A DNA stretch of 54,150 nucleotides from Amanita rubescens (lineage: Eukaryota; Basidiomycota; Agaricomycetes; Agaricales; Amanitaceae). Each line of letters begins with the position of its first letter. Positions within the stretch are counted from its first letter, which is position 1. Location of the stretch: the NCBI GenBank assembly GCA_015039365.1, contig WION01000355.1, forward strand, positions 1-54,150. Direction: 5' to 3'. This document shows positions 9,749-20,820 of this stretch, piece by piece. A model generated the notes under the pieces. That model was not told the DNA's origin. It saw only the letters and a program-made list of their open reading frames with translations, and did no database searches. Position numbers and translations under genes: made by a program.

Positions 9749-10888
9749 AAATACTTGTACTCTTTGACCGAATTATCGAGTCCAACTTTAATTAGTCCGT
9801 CTAGTGTACCCCTTTATAACTACTTGTCTTCACACCTAGTATTCAAGAACGCGGACACGTGCTGTTGCTACTTCAAAGTTTTCCCAATCGCTGACGAGCA
9901 TCGACCTTTGAAAAGACTACATTTGACGGCGTTAAAATCAAAGGAGTAGGGGGCAACAGTTACGCACGAGGACAACCACCCCGTTTTGTTCTGGGAGGCC
10001 CACCGATAGGAGGTTCTCCACGAATTTCTTCTTCGTCATCTAGAAAGTCCAAGAGTGATGCGCTGATAGAAGTCTGCGACACAATGGATAGCGCCGTGGT
10101 TGATAGATCACTGGACGAGGACGAATCGGACGAGAACTCCGAAGAAACAGACGATGGTGTCGATATCAATACGGAAGAGTTTTGTGGTCTCTGGATTGCC
10201 TGTTCCGCGCGCCGTGTCCTCGAAACTAACGTCTCGGGCGGCGACGGATGAAAAAGAGACGTCAATCGTCAGTTTCATTGTCTTCAGCCCAAATCGTCGT
10301 CGTCTCCTGGCCAGTACAAGATTTTCCCAAATATCCTTGAACGTAATAGAGCAAGCAAGAGAGATGCGCGCAGCTACCCCACCCCACCAGGATTCATCGT
10401 GGCCGACATGAGAGCAGAGTCCAAGGTGGACCAAACATAACCAACTCCAGCCCTTGTCACCGAGAAGGAAATGTTCGTGGGGAGTTGAGGAGAGCCGCCG
10501 CGCTGTCCAACGTGTGGAAGATGCAATACATCGCACAACATTGCTGATGTTTGCCTTTCCTGAGCTTCTAGCGATTTGGCGTAAGCATATTGCCGTCTTT
10601 CTCGAATTTGCCGGCGAAGCTTTGAGCTTTAGCAAAAGTCAGGAAGGATATACTTAAGGATAAACGACTTGAATGTGACAGTGACAGAAACTTTCTCTCG
10701 CAAAGGTATATCTAGGTATTAACACTACTAATCCACAATGCGCAAAGTCACGACGCTTCAAACGTTAAGATGACCTCTCTAGAAGCTTGCAAACCCAAGC
10801 CTTGCACACAATCCTCAACCTCCGTGCGCAATTCCTTGTACTTTGTAATATTTGTCAACTACAACGTCATTTAGAAACCAAAGATGGA
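9749..10888 (-). other. Poorly resolved region with a possible small minus-strand gene
   Basis: No gene could be established in these 1.1 kb. Two overlapping open stretches exist on the minus strand. One, 10265 to 9960, encodes a Ser-rich, acidic peptide with SSEFSSDSSSSSDLS, LLDFLDDEEEI and a basic PRTKRGGCPRA end; it lacks an ATG and would have to be a C-terminal exon. The other (10635-10108) also lacks an ATG, though an internal ATG occurs. A plus-strand alternative with an ATG lies at 10454-10657. None resembles a family I know. It may also hold 3' untranslated sequence of ATE1. Confidence 0.25.
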
Positions 10889-12609
10889 TCAAAAGGACGA
10901 CATTCCGACCTTGAGAGGGAGTACCAAAGGCCTTCCATCGCTAGTTAGCTTGACCCTGATACTCTCCATGACCTTATCGCTGACAGGGGGGTAAGAATCA
11001 TCGTCTGCGTTTAATATAAGCACACCGTCTAGCAAGTGTAATAGACCAGTCGTACCAGGTTTTGCATCACCCTTTATTGAACGACTCGGGTCAGAGAAAC
11101 ATGCATAACGATTTTTCTCCATCAATGGAATACAATCCTTTAACGGATACCATTGGTACGTTTCCTGTCCGCTTTAAGTCGACACGCAGTGGGTGTGCTA
11201 TAAAACACATACCGGATCAGCGAGGTAAGAAGGTGAATAATCGCCCTTGTAACGCATCTTTTGACACGAGTGGATATAGAATCCTGATAATGAATTATAC
11301 AAGACGGCTTAAAGCAATAAAGGATAGTTACCCATATAAAGATAGCCCATCTCGGACACCCCAGCTTCTCGTATTTCACGTGCGAGCGCAACTTCGCGCA
11401 AGGCACTCAACTAAGTATCGGGAAGAGGTCATAGAAGTAGCCAAGTGACGATTCAAAAACTTGCCTTTCCGAAAGAAAAGTGCTCCCACTTCTTATCGTA
11501 GATAAAATAGACGCTAGAGACACAATTCGGTAGTATGTCCAGGACCGCCATGGCGATCAATTCTCCATCCAGCCGATACAATTGATGATATGACCCATAT
11601 TGCTTAGGAAGATGAGATGGAGGTGAAGAACCATATGGAATAGGTTCTGCCTTGGTACAAAAGATTCATCTAGTCTATACGTGCAGGAACTAGGACAACT
11701 TACCGTTAGTGGTGAATCAACGAGAAAGGATCTGAATTGATAAGGAGATTCGCGAGGATCATGATGTATCTCTTCTTGATATTTCCGATACAGAGCGTAT
11801 TTTTCTTGACTAAATGACGACAACTCCAGTGACACCTATCAATTGTTCAAACACCTGGATGAACGACTCTATATGAAGAAACGCACCTCGAATCGATGCG
11901 CCGAATGCTCCTCTGTATGAAACCCCGTCTCCAGAGCGTGAATCGCCGACGTCAATGAAAATGTCTGATTTTTCGATTTTGAACTCGTCTTCTTCCTGTA
12001 TCTTTCGTGTCAACCTGAGAGAACATGTGATGCAACTGGAGCATCTTACGATCCAGCATCCACATCCATAGTTTCGTCATCTTTGCCTTGGAGAACGTAC
12101 CGATTCCATCTTGCAGATAGAGGAAGTAAGTGGGTGCAATGCTCGGATATTATATATCATACCGATTCACGACCTTGCGCTGACTTTTCGATGGTTTAAA
12201 AGCAAGCGCATCTAATCTGTCCCATTTTTTTTTGATACCTCTCTTCGCAAAAGGCAGAGATATCATCTACCTGATGGTATACTGAGGACAACAAGAGTAT
12301 CTCAAGTCAGGTTTGTAGCACCGAATGCCTGTCAAATCACTCATTTGGCGAATGGTATACAAGAACGACGGTCAATACCCGAACGTCTCCAACCGCGGTC
12401 TATCATCCCCTGGTACACCTAACATATTTGAACGGTTTGGATCTGGTGAAGAACACCTTATCGCGCACTTTGCATGAAAGCTGAATGGCCTCGAGACCTG
12501 CGCTGTGGTAGCTGGATCGGGCAGCGGTGCGTACGCCTGGCGGGGAGCAATAACCGCAGGTGGTGGCTTGGTGCCCCGAGGGAATACCGATGGATGGTTC
12601 AGTCGACAT
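10889..12609 (-). CDS. ATE1: Arginyl-tRNA-protein transferase (ATE1)
   Basis: ATE1 moves arginine from Arg-tRNA to N-terminal Asp, Glu or oxidised Cys and so feeds the Arg/N-degron pathway. The N-terminal exon starts at ATG 12609 (MSTEPSIGIPSG) and contains the conserved TTCGYCSPPG and GLEAIQLSCKV. Later exons encode MIDRGWRRSG, CYKPDLRYSCCPQYTIR, LDALAFKPSKSQRKVVNR, FSQEKYALYRKYQEEIHHD, AMAVLDILPNCVSSVYFIYD and YIHSCQKMRYKGDYSP, in that order, as expected for the family. The Cys cluster (CGYC, CC) matches the metal/cluster-binding N-terminal region. At least seven introns are visible. One is GC-AG: its donor follows the exon ending SFGK, reading AAG|GCAAGT. The stop is at 10889. DAD4 ends only 32 bp upstream of this start on the same strand. 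Confidence 0.93.
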
Positions 12610-12641
12610 AAAAAGTTGAAAGTGAAAGATGTCAATATTTG

Positions 12642-12996
12642 TCACTGCGGCGCTATCCCGCTCGCCTCAGCCTCAGCCTCGTCCTCCGTTCCTCTCAGCC
12701 TCTTCGTCGCTTCCAGATTATACTGCACGTTTTTGCGGTATTTCGTCGATAAATCTGCCGCCGTCTTTACGTATGCGTTGGCGCGGATGATTTCCTTGAC
12801 GTGGTATAAGTACGTCCAGCGCGCTATTAATATGCACGAACTTCCAAGCTATGATTTAATTCTATGATCATTTCGGTGCACTTTGACTGACTACCGGTTA
12901 ATTCGATTCCGGAAATCGACTGGTATATATACTCACAGTAGTCTTCAAGATACGCTCAAGTAAGATAGCCTGACGCTCCGCATGAGGGTTTTCCAT
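12642..12996 (-). CDS. DAD4: DASH complex subunit Dad4
   Basis: This tiny gene has three exons and about 83 residues, close to the usual 70-80 of Dad4. It begins MENPHAERQAILLERILKTT, and the MENPH start and following helix are the Dad4 signature. Exon 2 (CTEMIIELNHSLE) and exon 3 (EIIRANAYVKTAADL, then YRKNVQYNLEATKRL) complete the coiled coil; the VQ-NLEAT motif is also conserved. Introns are gtgagt...tcaaag and gttcgt...gtcaag. Dad4 is part of the DASH/Dam1 ring that links fungal kinetochores to microtubule plus ends. It sits between the WIPI gene (129 bp upstream) and ATE1 (32 bp downstream), all minus strand. A single ACGCGT lies at 13007-13012, 11 bp before the start. The third-exon tail is acidic and variable. 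Confidence 0.85.
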
Positions 12997-13125
12997 TGAG
13001 TACGTCACGCGTTCGTGACAAAAGAGACAAAATTAGTCGCGTGTAATACACATATTCTACAGAACAAATGCAAATGAGAGGTATATATTACTATGCGATG
13101 AAAGCGGAAAATCGGCAAGCGGACC

Positions 13126-14598
13126 TCAGCCCCAACCATCCCAATGCCCATATCTTCGAAATTCTTCCAACACGCAGTCCGTCCGGTTTCCCTTGCTTTC
13201 CTTATCGGTCTCCTTCTCTTTACCCTTATCTGTTCTTCCTGAGAACGACGCCCCACTCGGAGTCCGAGGTCGCGAACTGGGAAGGCGTTTAGGCGGGGAA
13301 CTGGGCGTGCCCCCCGACCCTTTGGAGCGATCCCCTTGCTGAGGAAGAGAAAGACGATACCACCCGCCCGTGAATGTGAGTGCAATCAACTGATATTCCG
13401 AGGCCGGCTCTTCATTCCCGGTCTTTGCACCTCTAAATTGTATCCAACCTACAACGCATCGTTCCTCGTCTGGCGGATCCAGAATAGGAGAATGCACAGC
13501 GGGATTTGCGGAGAGTGAAATGTGTGATGATTGCACAGGTAATCGATACTGTGCATATGACCATTCTGACTCGAAGTATTTCGGCAGCGGGAAAAAGGGT
13601 GTTAGGGGCGAAAAGGTCGATTGCCGGTTTCTACGCAACATGAGTCATCGTTCTCGAAGAGATGAGCCTTCGACTTACGAAGCGGCACCAGAAACCATCA
13701 AGGTAAAAACGTGGACGGTACCCTTATCGCTCCAGACGCACAATTCTCGTTCGTCGGGTCTAAACGCAACTCCATAAATTTCTGCCTTGTCTGTTCCTCT
13801 TCGTAATTCTCTGATTAATTTCCCTGTTACCGAGTCCCATATCCGTACAAGTGTTCCGCGTGACGATGTAGTAGCCAATAGACGGCCTGATGGTGGTAAT
13901 GAAATAGTGTTAAGAGCCGATGTATGTGCAGCGATAATGGATGCTGTGTGTGTTGTGGGAGATTTATGTGGTTTCTGTGCTGGAAATGAAAATGGTTTGC
14001 CCACCGGTCCAGGATCCGGACAAGGTGGGAGATGAATGAGTTGGACGTGACCTATCTGGCGACCGGCTATGGCGAGCAAGGTAGAACGCGGCTTGGTTGC
14101 CATTGCGAGCAAACCTGGATGAGTTGGCCGGAGTAGCGGATGAAAGGGAGGAATCTACCTACCTCGCGGATTATCACTTGTATCCCATTCAGCATAGTGG
14201 GTGACCTTGTCGCCAACTTGAAAAGCGACTACTCTGCGACGGAGGGCGACAGCGAGCCAACCACGCCTGCACGCGAGACCGCGAACTCTTTCTCTAAATT
14301 CGAGTTCCGCGACGGGTTCTCCGCGAGCATCGTCCCAAAGAACGACCTTGTTTGGAGGATAAAGAGGACTTCTTCCACCTCCGAGAAGGAAGAGTAGATT
14401 TGTGGTGTGAAGAGGTACGACGGCAGCAAGTGTGCCACCGTCGAGCTCACGCTTACGAATGAGTCTAAGTGGACATGAATGATAAACGGCAAAGCCAGCC
14501 GGAGTTGCAGCTGTGAATATAGTAAATTCAGAATCGAATCGTGCGTCTAGAATATGAAGGGGAGTGGAAGATGAGATGGAATGTCGGGCGAGGTTCAT
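13126..14598 (-). CDS. HSV2: WIPI3/4-type PROPPIN (Hsv2/Atg18b-like)
   Basis: This is a seven-bladed beta-propeller that binds phosphoinositides and acts in autophagy. The start at 14598 (MNLARHSISSSTPLHIL) places the first blade NSEFTIFTAATPAGFAVY-like segment correctly. The following LLFLLGGGRSP, NKVVLWDD and VRGLACRRGWLAVALRRRVV match PROPPINs. The hallmark LRRG lipid-binding motif is present (RELRRGTDKAEIYGVAF). The third exon (13641 down to 13126) encodes FSPLTPFFPLPKYFESEWSY and ends RRYGHWDGWG after a Ser/Lys-rich linker. Introns are near 14155-14115 and 13676-13628. LRRG followed by A-x-IY is closer to WIPI3/WIPI4 than to WIPI1/2. The protein is probably not the core Atg18. Confidence 0.88.
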
Positions 14599-14662
14599 GG
14601 ACAGAAGAGAGGCTGTGACTATTCGATCATCGCTAAATACAAGTCCGTCTAAACGCTTTTTA

Positions 14663-15770
14663 TTACTTGCCCACCACTCGACTCGGCGTTGCACTCCAAG
14701 TCTTCGGTGGTCGCAAGTCGACATGCGCTAGTTGCAGTCGCGCAGCCTTGAACTCCATCTCCTCCATCTGCGTTTGTGCCAGCAACGCTGCTCGCGCTTC
14801 AGCTTGCCTCTGCAGTTCCGCTTCGGACTCGTCAGATAAATAATCTGTGAACCCTCCGTCAGAAACAACCGTGCTATCTGACATCGACTCGGCCCCATCG
14901 CTGCTCCCGCTGCTGCTCGACGCACTTGACAGTCCTCCGTCCTCACGGCCTTTAGGCCGAATCAAGGGTCGCTCCGCCGGACGCGGTGCCGGCTTCGGTT
15001 GAATAACCGGGGATACAGGAACCGGAAGAGGTTTCCGTACAACGGGCGGAGACGCGGCCGGAGGAGTTTGCCGAAAAGTTACCGAACGCCGCGGAACGTC
15101 AAAATCGGGAAGCTTCGTGCGGCTCGGAGTGCCATTGGACGCTGGATGGGCGGTTCCGCTTGAGCTGCGTGACAGGGATGCGGGAGACAGATGCGGACTG
15201 CTGCCCGAGCGTGGCTTCCCTGGCAGCGCGGTGGTTCTGCTCGTCGGGCTTCCCTTGCGCTCCGGTGCTGCCTTCCTAGACCCGCGCAAGCTGCCTGTCG
15301 GTGTCGTCATTCTGGTGGCATCAAGTAGTGCCTTGATTTCGGGGGGTACCTGTACATGATGTACAATATTTACCGCACGCCAGACGTAGATTGGAATTGA
15401 AGCAAATTCGGTTTGAATGGGTGGTCTGCAACAACCAGGCCATCCTTGGTTGGACTTTGCATTGGGATCTGTACGGGAAAGCTAAGGTGTGTGAATATGA
15501 GTGGCGGGCATGGGTGGGATGCAGCAGACCTTGCAGAAGCCACAGCCATTGAACCAGTCGACTAGATGATGATGATCAGAAGTGAAAGAGACAGACAAAG
15601 ACAGAGCGGACCTTCAGCGTTAGTGAGATATTGAACGTCAAAAGCTGGGTGATTCTTGCGATTGCGGCAAGTCTCAAGGTTGTGAGGACATCTAATGTGA
15701 TGTTTAGTAAAAGTAGAGAGATTCTGAAAGAACGTGCCTTGGATGAGGAAAGACTCTACACATCGGGCAT
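14663..15770 (-). CDS. Unknown protein with Cys-rich N-terminus and Ser/Pro-rich tail
   Basis: I do not recognise the family. The best model starts at ATG 15770, giving MPDVCPHNLETCRNRKNHP after a first intron. Joining the next exons gives TNAEVDWFNGCGFCKLSRT, then a continuous exon with GWPGCCRPPIQTEFASIPIY and VPPEIKALLDATRMTTP. The N-terminal half has several Cys pairs (including GCGFC and CC), suggesting a metal-binding fold. The C-terminal exon from 15310 to 14663 is low complexity: Ser/Pro/Arg rich, with an acidic FTDYLSDESEAELQ patch, a helical QAEARAALLAQTQMEEMEFKAA stretch split in two here by description only, and a basic end. The stop lies 64 bp before the WIPI start. The first intron and start are tentative; the long C-terminal exon is firm. 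Confidence 0.6.
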
Positions 15771-15850
15771 GGCTGCTCAAACGACGACGGTAATGGACGG
15801 CACATGGCGGACACTCAGAAATGCTGTGTTGCGTCTTTCTTCCCGCTACA

Positions 15851-16614
15851 ATGGGCAAGTCCCAGAGCAAGCTTTCCCCAGAGCAGTTAGCTGACCTTCA
15901 GAAGAATACCTATTGTAAGTCTCCCTTCTCATCAACAAGCCAATGCTTATTCTCTTTAGTTGACAAGAAAGAGCTCCAGCAATGGTATAAAGGATTCCGC
16001 AAAGATTGCCCTTCGGGTCAACTCAACAAGACAGAGTTCTGTCAGATATACAAACAATTCTTCCCATTTGGCGATCCAACAGAATTCGCCGATTATGTCT
16101 TTAACGTCTTTGATGAGAACAAGAACGGTACTATTGATTTCAAGGAATTCATCGTCGCTCTCAGCATCACAAGTCGCGGCCGACTTGAGGAGAAACTCAG
16201 ATGTACGTCATTTCTTCCCTCTCTTACCTTTGCTCTTACACTCTACTAGGGGCATTCCAGTTGTATGACATTGATAAGGACGGCTACATTACGTATGATG
16301 AAATGCTACAGATCGTACAGTCCATCTACAAGATGACTGGCGAAATGGTCAATCTCCCTCCAGACGAAGATACGCCACAGAAGGTACTGCTCTTGTTTTC
16401 AACCTTGATCTCGTACTCAACATTCCCCTTCAGCGTGTCGACAAGATCTTCCGAAATATGGATAAGAATGCTGATGCCCGGTTGACCTTTGATGAATTTG
16501 CTGAAGGCAGCAAGCTAGATCCTACAATCGTTCAGGTATGATCTTTGCCGTCTCTCTCTCTGATCATCGCTAATACCATCGTAGGCGTTATCATTATATG
16601 ATGGTCTCGTTTAG
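15851..16614 (+). CDS. NCS1: Neuronal calcium sensor 1 / frequenin homologue
   Basis: Ncs1 is a myristoylated EF-hand calcium sensor; in yeast it activates the PI4-kinase Pik1. The N-terminus [17 protein letters not shown] has the myristoylation pattern (Gly2, Ser6). The degenerate first EF-hand is followed by [26 protein letters not shown] and [13 protein letters not shown], three canonical calcium-binding loops. The end is ALSLYDGLV, matching the conserved C-terminus. Five exons are joined by introns at about 15915-15959, 16202-16249, 16384-16433 and 16536-16585, with all junctions giving the expected protein of about 190 residues. The divergent partner is the unknown gene at 14663-15770, 80 bp away. 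Confidence 0.95.
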
Positions 16615-16725
16615 TGTGAGTCCACTTTCTGTCCTCAACAGCGGTGCCTGACACACGAGTGGCCCAGTATATCTAATGGTATTGGGCTTCTTGATGTTGT
16701 AAATTACGCATGTATCACGAATACT

Positions 16726-17801
16726 CTATTGAGGCGGTAGCTTCCCGTATCTACGAAGGACTCTGTTTTCCACGTCGTCACCAGTCCAATTGTATATCCC
16801 TTCCGAAAACTCCAGGTTATCTCGCTCGGCCTTGAACAGCTTATTGAAATCTTGTACGGGCGTCGGAACCGCTTGCTGTGCAGCGAATGGAGAAGTCATC
16901 ATAGATTGCGAGGAGTCAGCAGCTGTAATAACATTAGTCACCATGTCAGCACAAGTACCGTGATTCCACATTACCGTTTTCGTTGCCCAAAATAAGACGA
17001 TACAGTCCATTCAGCCCGAAAAAGTTAAGGAAATACCACGACAGCGAAGATACCCATCGAACATCCATATCTGGTGTTTCAATTCCTCGTTGAAGCATTG
17101 ACTTGAACCCGAGTGTTAGCGGGAATGGCAATTTGACTAGTGCGAGTAACGTTAGCAATAATAATAATATCCACACAGAGTCAGATACGCACTAAGCACG
17201 AAGCCTTGGAAAAAAAAGTTGATCCATCCCATGATAATCATTTGTGGAACCATCATCACCATTTGTGTTTTCATAGTAGCCATCATACCGTCCATGGCTG
17301 CCGGGTCGCTCATGGGATTAGTCGGTACAGCGGGCGCATCGCTCGTAGGTGGGCCGTCTTTAAGAAACGTCCCAGCTTCAAACGCACGCGAAAGGTGTCG
17401 CGAGATGGCGGTATAGGAAGGGGGTGGCACAGGTGAATGGGCAGCGGTTGCACGTAGTATCTGAGAGCGAACTAGCGCGCGCCTGAGTTTGTGCTAGTTA
17501 AGAACGTCCGTATCATAATCAACGGCCTGCGACGTACTGTTCTCGAATGGCAGCAAGAGATAGTTGTTGAGGGGATGATTGAAGCAATATAACAACATAA
17601 TGACGTAGAATACCGACGAGAATCTGACAGCAAACAGTTGGCGGAGGGTTATACGATTAACAAAGACTGTACCATAACCAAGGTAATTGGAAATAAGACC
17701 CAATCCCGTATCTGAGGGTCAAGATACAGAGACAGCCTGTTCCATTGTTAGTTGTCTACGGCAGCGGAATGCTAGAGAGAAACGTACGCAGAGCCAGACA
17801 T
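16726..17801 (-). CDS. EMC3: ER membrane protein complex subunit 3 (EMC3)
   Basis: EMC3 is the Oxa1-superfamily insertase subunit of the ER membrane protein complex. Start at 17801 gives [20 protein letters not shown], with the conserved LDP-IRDWV start. Membrane segments follow ([19 protein letters not shown]). The signature region [33 protein letters not shown] and [17 protein letters not shown] is next. The third segment is [19 protein letters not shown]. The soluble tail reads [20 protein letters not shown]. Short introns of about 50 bp interrupt the gene, and the first exon is only 14 nt. The start codons of EMC3 and VTI1 are separated by 74 bp and point away from each other. Confidence 0.93.
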
Positions 17802-17875
17802 GGCTGGCGTGGACAGAATTTGCCGCGCCTAAATTGGAAAGTATTTAGCATCGCTTCGTAACCTGTCCCTCCTCC

Positions 17876-18747
17876 ATGAATACTTCACCCACCGCCCTCT
17901 TCGACTCTTATCACAATGACTTTCAGCAATTCATTGTCACAATACAAGACAAATTAGAGGGCGACCCAACCAATGACCGGGCAGGTATGTATCTCCTAGC
18001 ATCACTACTCCTAAACGAATAACAATGTACTAGGCGTCCTGCGAAGAGTCGACATGGACCTAGACGAAGCCGACGAAATGGCATGTCTCTACACTTCCAA
18101 ATCTTTCTCGTCGGACTCACATTCGTCCTTAGGTCTCTCAAATGGAACTAGAGCTCCAAGGTAGTCCCGCAGTCTAAACGGCCAGTTTACCAATCCAAAC
18201 TGCGCGACGCCAAGAACGAACTCTCGCGCTTCAAGAAACTCGCAAAGGAGGCGCGCTCGCAGGCTGCTCGTCTGGACCTCTTGTCTTCCTCACAAGACCA
18301 TCCGTCCCTCTCAGACGACCCCTATGCTTCCACATCAGACAGGACGGGGCTCTTGGCTGGTACAGCGCTGCTAGAAGACGGTTCTAGGCGGTTACAAGAC
18401 TCGTATAGAATCGCATTGGAAACTGAGAATCAGGGTGCTGATATTCTGATGAACCTTCGCTCTCAGAGGGAACAAATTGAACATACTAGGAATACCGTAT
18501 GACGAGCAATTCTTTTGATAATTCTCGGCTGATCCCTGTACTTTAGTTGCAAACGGCCGACGTGTCCATAGACCGCGCTTCTGGCACGCTGAAGAAGATG
18601 ATACGACGGTAGGAGGCTGTGCCTTGCCGAGAATAAATATCTTTGACGATATCGTGTAGGATGTACCAGCAGCGCTTTGTCACTGCAGCTATCATCTTTG
18701 TTCTCGTGTTGCTCATTGTCGTGATCATCTGGGAGAAGCTAAGCTAA
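17876..18747 (+). CDS. VTI1: v-SNARE Vti1
   Basis: Vti1 is a Qb-SNARE for Golgi, endosome and vacuole fusion. The first exon encodes MNTSPTALFDSYHNDFQQFI. The N-terminal three-helix region continues with RRVDMDLDEADEM and SKLRDAKNELSRFKKLAKEA. The SNARE motif contains NLRSQREQIEHTR and ends before a C-terminal anchor, FVTAAIIFVLVLLIVVIIWE, followed by KLS. Introns of about 50 bp split the gene, including one just before the LQTADVSIDRASGTLKKM exon. The protein is about 220-230 residues, the normal size. EMC3, also an endomembrane gene, is divergently placed 74 bp away. Confidence 0.94.
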
Positions 18748-18886
18748 CCCGAGCTACACAACCTTATTATACTCAGTTTGACTTGATAATTGAACGTGAA
18801 ATTATTGACACTTGACTGTTATACAAAACTCGCTGGACGTAACAAGGTAAAAATAGTCAAGAAACAAAAAATATGCCCATCTATTG

Positions 18887-20648
18887 CTACATAGCGTAAC
18901 CTCCATATGCCCCATTATCATACCCTCTGCCAGACGAAGAGTAATATGTCGTCGGTTGGCTTGGATATACGTCTTGACGATATGTGCCACTACGTTGGAG
19001 ATCGCGTTGTGTTCCATTGTCATCGTGTCCGTTAGATGGCTGAATTGGCATGGGCGATCTGCGTTGTGCATCAAGAACATGTCCAGCATGTGCCTGATAC
19101 ATATCGCCCCTCCCTGTTGGGCCATTCCAATTGCCGTAGGTAGAGGGTTGATACTGCTGATTAATAGGACTAGGGGAACGGGCAAACGGTGCCGCGGAAC
19201 TTGCAAGATGAGCGTTTTCGATTTCGTCATCATACATTGGTTGGCCATACGGCGGATCCTCTAGTGTCGCAGCAGACGGATTATAAGGGTATTGGCCAGG
19301 ATAAGGGAGGTACGAGGGCATAGGGGGTAGATAGTCATCCCGGCTGTAGTAGGAAGGAGCGCTTGGATCGATTGAGGCAACTTCAGTAGGCTCGTCGTCA
19401 ATGGAGAGATTGGGCAATGTTGGTTGCGGAAGGGGTTTTGCTATCAACTCCCCCTTCTTATTCTTCAAATGAGAATAGTCTCCCATAGCCTCTTTCTTCG
19501 CGAGACGGGCAGCATCCGCAAGTCGTTGCTTCTGTCGACGTTTGATCACATCGCTGATGCGCTATTGTCATGTCAATAATAGGACGGGCCGAGTGACAGC
19601 ATAGCTCACGTACCTTATCGACTTTATGGCAGCAGTATTCTTTCAAGTTGCCTTGGATATGAAACAGAAGGGGTACATAACAAATTGCAGCCACAATTAG
19701 AATTAAGAGGGAAACGATGAAAACAGTCAGCGTGAACAATGTGGTAACCAGTAGGGCGGAAGTGGATAAACTGTTTCCTGTGAAATACTTTGAAACGTCA
19801 TACCAGTGACCTTGGTCTCTTTTGACAAGGTATAATGCATAGACCGTGAATCCGTTTATAGTCTGACGTGGACCATCAGAAAGAATGAGTCGCTTCCAAT
19901 CTTGTAAAACGGAGTTAGATTATGAAACGATCCCAGGAACGGCACCGCCTACTCTTGAATGTGAAGAAGACGAAGAAAGCAAAATCATCACTGGTCTTCG
20001 CGGAATCTTTGATATGGTCGAAAAAGCAAAAGTGATCATAGGAACCTTTGAATCGAAAAAATTAGTCATCAATGAGGATAGATAGCAACCACATACGGAG
20101 GGAATAGTATTTGTTCGCCATGAGATTGGTGAAGGCGAAAGAAATGTCACGACTTGCAATAATCTTTTTCGCTTTATGTGCTTCATAAGCCAGCTGTACA
20201 GGGATAAGCGCGGTCGGGGATGGAAACAGTACCAGCATACCAAGAGGAAGCCGAATAAGATACAAGCGGAAAAAATCCACTTTGCTGTGGCGAAGTCGAC
20301 AAAAACGCAACCCGTTATTTTTTGGCACTTCTGGTAGATTTGGTTACTCCATTCGGTGGTGGTTAACATGGTTATGGCGGTAAAGATGTCGGAAAGATAG
20401 ACAAGGAACGACTTGAGGACGACGGCGTACAAAAAGAGATACCTAGACTATCAGTTAAAACAGTTCTTTACGGGCATACGCGAGGCAATACTTTATTCGC
20501 ATGAAAAACCCATTGTCTGTAAACTCCCTTGTATCGATGAAGTCAAACTTGAAATCGACGTCAGCCAAAAGCGCGGGTAGATAACCATGGTAGCAACCTT
20601 GTGGTCAGGGACTTCTTCACGCTTCCATTTAGCACCGCCGCAACACAT
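18887..20648 (-). CDS. KCH1: KCH1-type low-affinity potassium channel/transporter
   Basis: Members of this fungal family (Kch1/Prm6) are plasma-membrane potassium importers linked to calcium signalling. The start at 20648 gives MCCGGAKWKREEVPDHKF, followed across an intron by DFIDTREFTDNGFFMRIKY. Hydrophobic segments follow (YLFLYAVVLKSFLVYLSDIF; FSACILFGFLLL). The conserved FAFTNLMANKYYSLRSY region lies around 20090-20130. A last membrane span, FIVSLLILIVAAICYVPLLF, is followed by HIQGNLKEYCCHKVDK. The C-terminal cytosolic tail (19549 to 18887) is long, rich in Tyr, Pro, Ser and Gly. Cys2 and Cys3 could be lipid-modified (inference). DRG1 starts 172 bp upstream in the opposite direction. Confidence 0.85.
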
Positions 20649-20820
20649 GAGTGATTGAAAAGAATGACTAGAGAAGGATGGAACCAGCCGGTCGCATAAA
20701 CGAGTGGAATGTTGGGCGGCACCAAAGGAGGGTGACTGTTGCTTGTTGTGCGGAGTCTATTATGCGAACAAGTTGCCTCATTCACGCCGGCATTTGCCGT
20801 GTAATACTCGCTAAAAAACA

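Noticed and set aside
10454..10657. Plus-strand 67-residue ATG frame (AVQRVEDAIHRTTLLMF...)
   Set aside because: It looks helical, but overlaps competing frames on the other strand and has no recognisable homology, so strand and reality could not be decided.
13007..13012. Single ACGCGT before DAD4, and others at 24953-24958 and 44059-44064
   Set aside because: About 13 such hexamers are expected by chance in 54 kb; only the triple cluster between the RNR genes was kept.
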